This document shows positions 1-9,500 of a stretch of DNA of 64,000 nucleotides, piece after piece (within the stretch, counting starts at the first letter, position 1; every line of letters starts with the position of its first letter). The stretch spans positions 21,667,135 through 21,731,134 of the forward strand of contig NC_135255.1 in the NCBI RefSeq assembly GCF_964204865.1, given 5' to 3'. The notes beneath the pieces were generated by a model. The model searched no databases, was not told the origin of the DNA, and saw only the letters and a program-made list of their open reading frames with translations. The DNA comes from Styela clava (taxonomy: Eukaryota > Chordata > Ascidiacea > Stolidobranchia > Styelidae). A program made the position numbers and the translations under genes.

Positions 1-575
1 AGTTATGCACTGTTTGTACAATTTAATTCTTCAATGCTGTGTCTTTTTTTTATTATGCTGTCTTCCATACTAATCCATATAGAAACAGCTTCATATTTCA
101 AAAAAATGTAAATGAGTTCAAATGGTACATTTAAAAAAAACTTTCTTCAATTGAATGGTCGAGGAAGCCGTTACGGACCATCGGTTACGTGAACCACCCT
201 AAGGAGTTCGCTGTTCTGCAATCCATGTTGTCTTTAATACTGATAGTTTGTTAATTACGTTTTACAATTAATTTCAAATAGTACATTTAAAAATCATTTC
301 TTCAATTGAGTTTGCACTTTTTTCTATTAATAATCACTCATATGCTCAGGTGCTTTCATAATCTAAGTCAGTATTTCACGACCTATGGGTCACTTGTAAA
401 TTTGCTTTGTGTCACTTGTTTTTACAGTGAATAACAAAAAATAACTAATTTTTTTTTCTAGTAAATTTTCTTGTTCGTTTTGTATCCGGTACGGAAGTGT
501 TGCTCAATAGTAATTGTATATGTAGGAAGTATCATTTTGTAAAAACTTGTGCAGCATTCAATTTACTATATAAAG
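1..575. other. AT-rich intergenic DNA with a SINE fragment
   Basis: No supportable coding sequence is seen. At about 155-225 there is a minus-strand fragment of the tRNA-derived SINE family called SINE-A in this annotation (full copy at 8029-8369): the stretch around GGTTACGTGAACCACCCT is the reverse complement of the SINE-A middle section. The rest is low-complexity AT-rich sequence. Confidence 0.55.
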
Positions 576-974
576 CAGGGGTTCCCAAACCAGGGGTCGC
601 GACCCCAAATTGGGTCAGAGTGATAAATAGGTCGCAACCAGGTCAGGGGTCGCTGAGGTATGGTAGAGGATGGATGTACAAATCATATAGGATTTGACAA
701 ACCATGTTAAATTTAGCAGTTTGTACCATGGCTTACTGTAAAACAGGCCCATAGGCATCGCTCTATGCTTTTGTTATTGAAAATGTAGGTGTTTATTGTG
801 ACATCACTGTTGGGTTTTAGCTTATTTTACTTAATACCACCACATGACCAAACTCAAAAGTCCAGTGAAAGAAGCTCTAAAGTTTCATGAAATATATATA
901 TATTGACCTGGGGTCGCACTGGACACTTGAAAGTTGTTTTTGGGGTCGTCCTGAAAAAAGCTTGGGAACCCCTG
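576..974. mobile_element. hAT-type MITE with 8-bp target-site duplication
   Basis: The left end reads CAGGGGTTCCCAAACC and the right end is the inverted GGGAACCCCTG, so the element has terminal inverted repeats. The flanks are ATATAAAG on the left and ATGTGAAG on the right, an 8-bp TSD with two mismatches. The interior has the GGGGTCGCGACCCC palindrome and matching GGGGTCGC motifs near both ends. There is no transposase ORF, so it is non-autonomous. Assignment to hAT rests on the 8-bp TSD and CAGGG end. Confidence 0.75.
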
Positions 975-1404
975 ATGTGAAGCCTCACCACTATTCAAAA
1001 GTGCTGTCTTCTCACATTGTTGTAGTTTCTAGGTGAATAAATGCTAAAATGCTTGTTTTATATTAGTCATAGAAGCACTACATGCCGTTTAGTATTTGAG
1101 ATGTCCCAGGTCACGAGACTTTACAAATGTTATTTTTAAATAATTTGGGTGGCTTGGAAAAAAGGTTGGTGACCACTAATCCAAGGTGTTTATTCGTTTT
1201 TGTTTGAATTTTGTGACATCAACAATATTTACTAACTGATATATAACTTTGCTCAGCGATGAGTTTTCTTTACTTCTGAGTGAGTATCCGTTTTTTTTGC
1301 TTGAGCAAGTTTCCATGAATAATGCTTTATTTTTTCTTTTCAATGTCTTCAGTGATCATCTATTTGAATCTATAACAATACTAACTTGACTGATTTTGGT
1401 CAAT

Positions 1405-1545
1405 TTGAATAGGATAGGAGTTCATATTTATCCTGGGCACTGAGAAAAGCCTATTAAACGACTTAATCCTATGGCGAATCACGGCCTCCGTCCAGTTACC
1501 AGTTCCATGTCGGGTACTGAGCGACCCCTTACTCCGGGCTGTAAA
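1405..1545 (-). repeat. SINE-A fragment (tRNA-derived SINE), minus strand
   Basis: The stretch beginning AGGATAGGAGTTCATATTTATCC is the reverse complement of the SINE-A tail, followed by the inverted body (GGCGAATCACGGCCTCCG). It is a 3' fragment without the tRNA-like promoter boxes. Confidence 0.55.
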
Positions 1546-1678
1546 TATTTTGACTCCTAACAGATGAGAAAATCCAATTTTGGTAAGAAAAAATTGTGTG
1601 TGCGTAATTATCGGTTTTTGGTATTTGCCTTTTTTATGATTAGTGTGCGTTTTGTTGACAAGTTTATGATGATTGATT

Positions 1679-1876
1679 GGCGCTCCAGAAGTGTGTGTAC
1701 CAATATGAAGGTAACTAAGATTGTTCGCCTATTTCACATCAAGTTGTGTAAAAGGACTGAAACCTATGCACTCGGCTAACACAGACAGTCGCTGAACTTG
1801 TAATAGAACTAAAATAAGGAAATCGGAATAAAATTAAGGCCTAATCCTAACCTGGCACATACACTACGGGGGGTAC
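1679..1876. mobile_element. Palindromic MITE, GTAGTATG family
   Basis: Ends resemble the inverted repeats of a family found about eight times in the window (consensus end near CTCCCGTAGTATGTG). The left half has CGCTCCAGAAGTGTGTGTACC and the right half has CCTAACCTGGCACATACACTACGG. The interior AACTTGTAATAGAACTAAAA motif recurs at 30010, 37790, 57400 and 62465. No coding capacity. It sits just left of the hAT MITE at 1895. Confidence 0.55.
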
Positions 1877-1894
1877 CGATTGATTGGTCTAAAC

Positions 1895-2438
1895 CAGGGG
1901 TCGGGAACCCATGGCTCGCGAGCCATATATGGCTCTTTTGGTGACGGCATATGGCTCCCAGAAAAATCTAATATTCTAAGACTAAGCTTACTATTGTTAC
2001 AAGATTTCAAACTCTTTTATAGCCAATTTTGGCAGGAAATTCCCAAAACGTTTGAGAACGCGCGCCCAGCACATGTCTATGTTATGTGAGATAATCGCCA
2101 GACAGGCATTGTGACAAACAAGGGGATTCTGGAACATATATTGTGACATCACAAAGCGATAGAGTTTTAAAAACACTACGGAGATGCCTAAACGAAAAAG
2201 GGTGATGAGAATCGTAGATTTCAACTTGGGCTGCATGTGAGCAACCGTTCAAGGCCCGCAGCGACTACATGCAGCATCAGAAATCACATTAAATGTATAT
2301 TGACATTGTATGTGTTGACTTTTGAGTAAACATTTTAGGCCTGATCAAGTGAAGAAATGTTATATGGCTCGCACGGAAATGCAATTGAAAATATGTATAT
2401 TTTATGGCTCTCTTGACCAAAAAGGTTCCCGACCCCTG
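1895..2438. mobile_element. hAT MITE with perfect TSD GTCTAAAC
   Basis: Begins CAGGGGTCGGGAACCC and ends with the inverted GGTTCCCGACCCCTG. Both flanks are GTCTAAAC (1887-1894 and 2439-2446), a perfect 8-bp TSD. The interior carries ATGGCTC motifs near both ends. A second member of this family, bearing its own nested insertion, is at 39235-40480. It lies upstream of PTPA and has no transposase ORF. Confidence 0.88.
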
Positions 2439-2638
2439 GTCTAAACATTTCTTCATTTGCCCTATCTTTTAAATCTTGATTAGAACCTGCAAATAGCCAA
2501 AAAGATGATCTTCATTACTAAAGGTCGAGCCAAACTCGTAAAAAATTTGTTGTAGATTTAAGATAATTATTTCTTCATTTTTGATGAATTGATTTTTGAT
2601 TATGCAATCAATCAATTGAATTTTAATTATTTTTCCAG

Positions 2639-2684
2639 AATTTTTATTCTTAATTAGAACAAATATCTAAAAATAACTGATATA
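2639..2684 (+). promoter_or_regulatory. PTPA 5' leader after a 3' splice acceptor
   Basis: A T-rich tract ending TTTTTCCAG (AG at 2637-2638) lies 46 nt upstream of the PTPA start codon. This looks like a 3' splice site just before the coding exon. It could accept a 5'-UTR exon or a spliced leader; no donor-bearing upstream exon is recognisable. Confidence 0.45.
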
Positions 2685-3782
2685 ATGTCTGACGATAATA
2701 AAGCAAATTCTGAGCCAGCAGAGGGATCCAAGAGTCCGAAAATTTGTGAAGAAACTAAACCAGAGGTTGCAGAGGAAAAAGTTGAAGTCTCTACAAGCGA
2801 AAGTGGGGGTGCAAATCAAGATACAGCAGATGAAAATGACCCATTTAAAGATCATAAATTTGTAGTTCCATTTACGCAAATCAAAACTGTTTTGGACATG
2901 GCAATTTGGACAAAATCAAGCGGGTATGAAGACTATTTAGGATTTATAATGATGCTAAATGCAGCTATAAAAGGTAAAAAGCTTAGTGCTCCATGCGAAG
3001 TGTCTGAAACGACGAAAAAAATTGTCGCACTTTTGGATTTATTGGATAAATGGATTGATGAAACGCCGTCGATAGACCAGCCGCAAAGATTCGGGAACAA
3101 GGCTTTTCGTACTTGGTATGAAAAGTTAAAAGAAGAAGGTGAAAAATTGACCTCTGACCTTTTGCCTGATAATTTAAAAAGAGCTGCTTCTGAAATTGTG
3201 GAGTATTTACACGGGGGTTTCGGAAATTCCACAAGAATTGATTACGGAACTGGTCACGAAATGTCATTTGCTTGTTTTCTTTGTTGTTTTTTTAAGCTCC
3301 AAATCCTGGGGGAAAAAGATAAACTTGCGGCCGTTTTTCACGTCTTTAATCGTTACTTACACGTCGCTCGGAAGTTGCAAAAGACTTACAGAATGGAGCC
3401 AGCAGGGAGTCAAGGGGTATGGGGGTTAGATGATTTCCAATTTTTACCCTTTATATGGGGGTCGTCGCAGTTTTTCAGTCACCCCACGATTCTACCTGTT
3501 CATTTTGTAGAATCGAAAATTGTCGCTGAAAACCGATCAGAATACATGTTCATGGAATGCATTGATTATATCATGTCCGTAAAAACGGGACCTTTCGCTG
3601 AGCATTCAAACACTCTCTGGGGGATTAGTGGCGTCCCGCATTGGGGGAAAGTCAACTCCGGCCTATTGAAGATGTACAAGGCGGAAATACTTCAGAAATT
3701 TCCGATTATTCAGCATTTCAAATTCGGATCCATACTCACTTTAGATCCGAGTCCTAGACAACCTGGTATAAAGTTGAATTGA
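2685..3782 (+). CDS. PTPA: Serine/threonine-protein phosphatase 2A activator (PTPA)
   Basis: This 365-residue ORF is a complete PTPA protein, the peptidyl-prolyl isomerase-like factor that activates and helps assemble PP2A in the cytoplasm and nucleus. The first 55 or so residues are an acidic low-complexity tail. The family fold follows: FGNKAFRTWY at about 137-145, DYGTGHE at 186-192, VWGLDDFQFLPFIWGSSQ at 245-262 and the signature block from GPFAEHSNTLWGISGVPHW through NSGLLKMYKAE at about 302-334. The coding sequence is a single exon, unlike the multi-exon vertebrate gene, so it could be an ancestral retrocopy that kept function. No frame damage or poly-A tail is present. A possible polyadenylation signal AATAAA is at 3796-3801, unusually near the stop. 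The start chosen is the first ATG after the 3' splice-like site. Identity is secure; intronless origin is inference. Confidence 0.96.
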   Translation: MSDDNKANSEPAEGSKSPKICEETKPEVAEEKVEVSTSESGGANQDTADENDPFKDHKFVVPFTQIKTVLDMAIWTKSSGYEDYLGFIMMLNAAIKGKKLSAPCEVSETTKKIVALLDLLDKWIDETPSIDQPQRFGNKAFRTWYEKLKEEGEKLTSDLLPDNLKRAASEIVEYLHGGFGNSTRIDYGTGHEMSFACFLCCFFKLQILGEKDKLAAVFHVFNRYLHVARKLQKTYRMEPAGSQGVWGLDDFQFLPFIWGSSQFFSHPTILPVHFVESKIVAENRSEYMFMECIDYIMSVKTGPFAEHSNTLWGISGVPHWGKVNSGLLKMYKAEILQKFPIIQHFKFGSILTLDPSPRQPGIKLN

Positions 3783-3795
3783 AGAAATAATAAGG

Positions 3796-3801
3796 AATAA
3801 A
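3796..3801 (+). terminator. Possible polyadenylation signal of PTPA
   Basis: AATAAA lies 13 nt after the PTPA stop codon (GGAATAAACC). The resulting 3' UTR would be very short. An ATTAAA about 30 nt downstream is an alternative. Confidence 0.4.
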
Positions 3802-4114
3802 CCTTTTTAAAAGACAAGTCTTTACATTAAAGCTTAAAAACTACCTCTGTTATAGAACAACGAATCAGTTTTTAAAAAATTACAGTGGAAATTTGAGACG
3901 CTTTGTGAACAGCATTTCCCGTTGAAGAAATGAGTCATTTGTTTCTTATTAATCAGTTATTTCTGTTTGGGACATAGCATGTCGTATATTTTTGCTCACC
4001 TAATCGTAGACAAAAACTACTAGGGCAGGGAATTCAGGCAAAGTTAACCACAGCGTTGTATTAAGTTGAACTTGAGCAATGAAGTGGATTTTTTAAAACA
4101 TTGCACTTGATTAG

Positions 4115-4395
4115 CTTGTGTGGAACCTTATATCCGTCCTTATTTCTACCCTGCTGTCTCTATGGTAAATCAACAGCCCTCTAAGGAGAACCATTTAAAT
4201 GGTAATTTGGACCACATACTGGTATCCTTCCCTGTTCATAACTTGCTGTCTCTATGGCAGCCCAATAGCCCTCTATGGTCGTTGGGACAATATATCTATC
4301 CCTATTCCTAACCTGCTGTCTATATAATATATAGCAATCAATGGCTCTCTGTGACGGAGGCAATTCAAACGTCGATTGGGACGGTATATATCCAT
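4115..4395. repeat. Degenerate tandem repeat, roughly 90-bp unit
   Basis: Three imperfect units each contain TATCC-TCCTT/CCCT, then CCTGCTGTCTCTATGG, then CAGCCCTCT or ATAGCCCTCT (units starting near 4128, 4222 and 4300). It lies between PTPA and the TFIIIC gene. ORFs here are read-through of the repeat and are not called. Confidence 0.6.
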
Positions 4396-4399
4396 CCTT

Positions 4400-5107
4400 G
4401 TTCAAACAATTGAGATTATGCAGTTTGAGTATAGAATTTCTATGTCCATATATGTAAGCAATATTCTTTTCTCACTTTGACTTTTACTTAATACAAAATG
4501 ATTTGGGTATTCATCGTGATTGGAAAATTATGGTTCCATCTTTTTGGATTAGTTTTTTAGATTAATATTTTTCTGTAATTTATTCTTTATTCCAGATCTG
4601 TTGAGTCATTTTGAATGTTTCATATTTTTTTGAACTCTTCTTGACGTTTGAAATCTTTTGTATGTTTTTGCCATCAACTGTTTGTCCTTAGTATGCACGT
4701 TTGCTCGAAACAGAGTTTTGGGCCTTCAACTAAATGTGGAAAGAGAGAGAGAGCGAAGTCATATTTTTTATCAAACTAGAGAACAGAAATATAAATAATA
4801 ATAAAATAAGAGAATCGAAAGTTTTCGGTTGATGACTGGTAGGTAACGAAAAGACCATTCGCGATCATCTAAGTCAGTTACCACCAAATACAAACACTTA
4901 GGCAGCACACAGCGTTCCTTTTCAAACATGCTAGTTAGCAGTGTGGAGCCCAGCGATCCTCCCGAGCATAAATCAGCGGTACGAACAGTTTGTTTGTACC
5001 TTTATCTATCAAGTCTAAATATCGTTCTTGTGGCCTATTAATTTATATATTATGGTTACTTTCTTTTAATTAATGAATAAATGTTTTTAATTGTTTTATT
5101 ATTTCAG
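4400..5107. other. Intergenic region upstream of the TFIIIC gene
   Basis: AT-rich, with a GAGAGAGAG run near 4745. A possible 5'-UTR exon ends near 4978 at GCG|GTACGA, with the matching acceptor TTATTTCAG at 5106-5107. If used, its upstream ATG (4928) meets an in-frame stop soon after the junction, so it would be non-coding. Confidence 0.35.
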
Positions 5108-5135
5108 ATTTATAATTTAACATAAATCTTGAAAT

Positions 5136-5696
5136 ATGGACCAAATAACAGACTCTTCAATGGCAGAAGGGTCAGATGGAAATGGCACGACCTCTGACCC
5201 TGATGTGAAAGGTGATAATACGGCAGAAGGAACAGATGAGATGGACTTGACCTCTGACTCTGAGGTGAAAGGTCACAGGAAGAAGAAACCATTTCCCAGA
5301 GAAGACTTCAACCCTGATGAATGGGAATTAGTCGAAGAAGACAATTGTTTAATCGAATTGCATGGAGTCGCGCGTAAAAATTATCTCAAAAAATGTGATA
5401 AAGATCGAGTGAAACTTATCGGATTATTTGATGAAAATGGAAAAATGTTTCTACAATTGGATGAACTTATTTTTATGGGTGAACCGACAGAAACGTTTGG
5501 CACCAACGCACTTTTTGAGGAATATTATTCCGACGGGGAGTCTAGTGAGGATGAGGACACATTCCGTACCGTGACACCGACTCCAGGAAAACAGAAAGTT
5601 AAATTACGTTATTTAACGCACACAGAAAAAAAGATTTCAATGTATAGGGCCTTGTTAGTAGACAAGACGGTAGATGAAAAAAGTGAATCTCAATGA
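5136..5696 (+). CDS. GTF3C6: General transcription factor 3C subunit 6-like protein (TFIIIC)
   Basis: This 186-residue ORF matches the TFIIIC subunit 6 / tau55-related family, part of the complex that recognises A and B boxes of tRNA genes and recruits TFIIIB in the nucleus. Residues about 65-176 carry the family beta-barrel region: EEDNCLIELHGV, the LDELIFMGEPTETFGTNALFEE block (about 108-129) and KLRYLTHTEKKISMYRALL (about 156-173), close to the vertebrate pattern of a conserved Gly-Thr before FEE and a His-Thr-x-Lys-Lys-x-Ser-Met motif. The N-terminus is acidic and has an internal 20-residue repeat (AEGSDGNGTTSDPDVKG, then AEGTDEMDLTSDSEVKG) from a 60-bp tandem duplication at about 5158-5277. 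The acidic C-terminal tail of vertebrate GTF3C6 is largely absent. A 3' splice acceptor ends 28 nt before the ATG. Identity is confident by motif reading. Confidence 0.88.
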   Translation: MDQITDSSMAEGSDGNGTTSDPDVKGDNTAEGTDEMDLTSDSEVKGHRKKKPFPREDFNPDEWELVEEDNCLIELHGVARKNYLKKCDKDRVKLIGLFDENGKMFLQLDELIFMGEPTETFGTNALFEEYYSDGESSEDEDTFRTVTPTPGKQKVKLRYLTHTEKKISMYRALLVDKTVDEKSESQ

Positions 5697-6489
5697 TTAG
5701 GGTTTTCCCCCATATTTGCTATTTTCAATTTTTTCCTGGGGGGAGATATGGACTCTTTTTCATCCTTTGATTTGTATTATGTTGTCATGGTTTTGTATTA
5801 TGGCATTCATGGTATTATTGCATCACATTTTTTAAAATTGTACTCAAATTCGTCCGATGATTAACTTCCAATGAAATTGCCCTATTTTTAAATAACTCAG
5901 CCATTTATTTTTCATTGGATGCCAAATTCACTTATTCTGGTCTTTCTAAAAATTTTAGTTATTTTACGAATCAGTGACCCCTTTATATTGTTATTGAGTA
6001 TTGTTCAAAGTGCAATGTGTGAAATGACATATGAAACGTGCAAAGTGTTGATATAGGGGTCTGACTAATAGTTAGGTAGAAGTCTCCCAAGCGCTCCAAA
6101 GTTGATTGAACGAAGCGGAAGGATATTCGCGGGCTGGGAGAGGGGAGCGCACGAATGCGGCCGAAGCCGTATAGTTGAATTATTATGAATATACATATGC
6201 CTAAACATGTGCGTCAGGTTGAGTCATCCAAGTCGAATCAATCACTGATTTCTTTTAGATGAGTTGGGTTACTTGTAATCTCTGATAAATATTGTCTTGA
6301 CTCTTCAGTCCATAGCACTGGTTACCAGTCCAGCAAGGGTTTTAGAATATTTTGGTCACATTGTTATAGACTCATGATCTTTGGATTTCGTTTTTTAAAT
6401 TATTTCTTGTTTCTTTTTTTTAGATTTTAATCTTAACTACTCTAGTTAATACTTTTGAATTCTTCAATATTATCTGCTGTCTTACTTAG
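5697..6489. other. Intergenic region, GTF3C6 to CRIPT
   Basis: No gene is seen. At about 6087-6180 a GC-richer patch (CTCCCAAGCGCTCC ... GAAGCGGAAGGATATTCGCGGGCTGGGAG) resembles the repeat at about 30114-30393. The right edge ends in a pyrimidine-containing tract and CTTACTTAG, a 3' splice-like site 44 nt before the CRIPT ATG. Confidence 0.4.
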
Positions 6490-6533
6490 GGGACAATTTT
6501 CCTGGACAGAATAGATTGAACGACTGGACAGCA

Positions 6534-6549
6534 ATGGTTTGCGATAAAT
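6534..6549 (+). CDS. CRIPT: CRIPT exon 1
   Basis: Sixteen coding bases encode MVCDK plus the first base of the next Cys codon. The donor GTAAGT starts at 6550. Too short to stand as an ORF alone; found by matching the family N-terminus. Confidence 0.93.
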
Positions 6550-9500
6550 GTAAGTATTTTATTATTGTTTTCAATGGCGAGATTGTCTCATCTGGTGAAA
6601 GTAATAAGACTGTTTTGCCAACGCAGTGTTGGTATAGCAAATTGCACATCAAGCCCGTGCTTCTGAAAACAGATACCATACCCGACACAGACTGGTAAAC
6701 GAACGAGAGGTCGGGGTTCGCCATATGATCAAGTCGTCTTATCAGCTTTTCTCTCTGCTGATATGAATATCTAAATCCTATCCTATGCTAAAAAAATAAG
6801 TGACACTACATGGAGAACAAAATTCCTCTCCAAGAACTGCAAAATTTTTTCTTAGAGAAAAATTTCTTATCGAACAGGGAACGTCAACATAAATAGCTTC
6901 TTCTTCTTGCAACTAATCTGAAACAATCTTGAGAAAGGATTACCATTCTTCTCAGATTCCTTTGAAATTAACCGTCGTGGTTAAACTTGGTATATTCTAT
7001 TCACAGGTCAGAAAAAACTGGGAACAGTGGCGACACCTGATCCATGGAAAACTGGAGCCAAGAATACAAACGGTAGGAATGTTTTTATAAGACGTCTTTT
7101 GACCTGAACATGGTCTAATACAAGCAGCCATTACTGTGTAAAGGCTACTATTTATTTGGAAGGACCAGGATATTTCCGCTTTGTCATTACCTACCCAATT
7201 TATCAGACACTGGGTGTGGGGCGTGGGCGAGGGAACCAGAGATGTTCGACCTGCAGTGTCGATGCAGTTAATCTGTCGTTTTGTTCGTTAAACCATCGCA
7301 TCACCCAGGATTGCTATAGCGTAGCAAATTTTAGGGGTTTAGCATAGGAATTTAGATGACAAGTGGCAACCTTTGCTAACCGGTAAAAAATTTTGTTGTT
7401 TAGGGGGTACATAAATACTTTGTATTTGGTGTAGCTTAACTTATTACTTATCGATCTTAAGATCGGTAAGTATGTTGATAGGTATTTGTCTGTTTGTTTT
7501 GTTTGTCTGTTAGATACACGCGATATCTCACGAAAGCAAGGATGAATCCGCTCCAAATTTTGCATATGCATTCATATCTCGGATCAAAGCCTATTGATTT
7601 TGGATGAATTATGTCGTATATTTAGCGAGTTATTAATTAATTAGTGATGAGACACAAGGTGTCACTGTGGAGTAAGAGCGCTGTTTTGGGGGATCCTCTA
7701 ACTTTCGATCGATGAGTCTTCGGTCTCTGACCGATATTCTCGTGTTGTTTACTTATTTAGTATTGTTGTGAATTGCAATACAGATGCAAAATAGGCCATG
7801 GAAGAAATATAATAAGAAACCTTGGGAACCACTGGTCTACATAGTATGAATATACGGTGCACTCGACATATGTCTACCAAGATGGCGCACAACCTGAAAT
7901 TAGTATATGTACCAGGTTAAGGTTCAGGTTGTGCGTCATCTTGGTTTGCATACTTCCAGAGCGCCCAACGTACAGTTTATGGAGGATGTTGTTTTTTCTA
8001 CAGAGATGGGCAAATAAAGTATTTTCAGGCTCGACGGTGTGGCTCAACGGGCTAAGCGTTAGGAATACGCTCGCCACTGCACCTCTAATTACTCTACGTG
8101 GGTTCGCAGGTTCGAATCTCATGCAGGGATGGTTATGTGCGAGCGGATTGCTGGACTCCTCGCTGTCGTTGGGTGGTTCACGTAACCGCTGGTCGGTCGG
8201 TTACGACTTCCTCCACCACCAAGTCCATGCCTCCGAAAACAAACAATATAACTAATCACATACCTGACTTGGAATGGTAACCGGACGAGAGGCCGTGGTT
8301 TGCCATATGGATAAGCCGTCTTATCGGCTTTCCTCTCCCCCGGGATAAATATGTAAATCCTATCCTATTTCACAGAGGGGGGACGTAAGATCAATGAAAA
8401 CAAAGCTTTGACTGGGACGAAGAATCGATACAATCCGTACAGCAGCGGAAAGTTTAAAAAATGTCGGATATGCAAATTACAAGTTCATCAAGTTGGCTCT
8501 AATTTTTGTCAAGGTAAGGTAATTCCCATTCCCCTCTTCCAACTTATGGTAAGGGGCAACCCTCTTGAACCACTTAGGATAGTCATCTTCCCTCTTGCTA
8601 CAACATATTTGCATTATATGCATACGGATCCGCCAGCACAAAAGCATAAAAGAAGGATAAGTAGCCGGTCTGGCAGAACCGGTAAAATCGATAGTAGCCT
8701 ACATATTTTCAATGAATTGAAATTTGAAAATGCAGGCATATAAACAATTTTATCTAACTGAAGAGTCCAGCTGCACACTAACACAAATGTATTTCTGTAA
8801 CAACAATCAATTGTTGTAAACTGCTTGTCTGAGGATGTCTGAGTTTGGTCGGACGAAGGTTACAGAAATACATTTGTGTAAGTGTGCAGCAAGACGCATT
8901 AATTGGATAGAATAGTCATGTTTATTCCAGCTATAGCATCCTTGAAATATACGCATACGGATCCACTAGCATAAAGGCATAGAAGAAAGATAGGAAGTTA
9001 GTCTCGCGCAACCCAATGCAAATATAAACAATGATTTGATTGATTTTTGCAATTTCCATTCAAATAGATGCCTTCTAGGTTATGCTGTGAAACTTCATTT
9101 ATAAACCTTAAATTTATTCGAATATTCGATTTTCTTTGGACATCCCTGACTTGAGTCTTTTATAATATTCTTGGAGGTCAAACTTCAAACATTCTTCTCC
9201 AACACCTATTATTAATAGTAGATTCTAGGATATACCATATATTGTTTTGTTCCTCACAGCTGTATTAAATGAAGTAAAAATACTTGAACAATTACTGATT
9301 AAAACACAACAAACCTGGTGAAGATATATTGAGAACTGACTTCATCACAAAATTGGAATTATAAAAGTGTTTTATGGACACCCTATATCGACGCATGAAA
9401 TCCAAATTGGGCTAAGTCCATTTTTCTAGTTTTGAGAAAAACGCAAAAAACGTTTTTTTTTTGTTTCTTTTTTATATTTCTCTAATACCTTACATCAAGG

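Noticed and set aside
8029..8125. tRNA gene call on the A/B-box region
   Set aside because: It has both promoter boxes but is the head of a SINE with a non-tRNA body and many truncated copies; the acceptor stem is not convincing.
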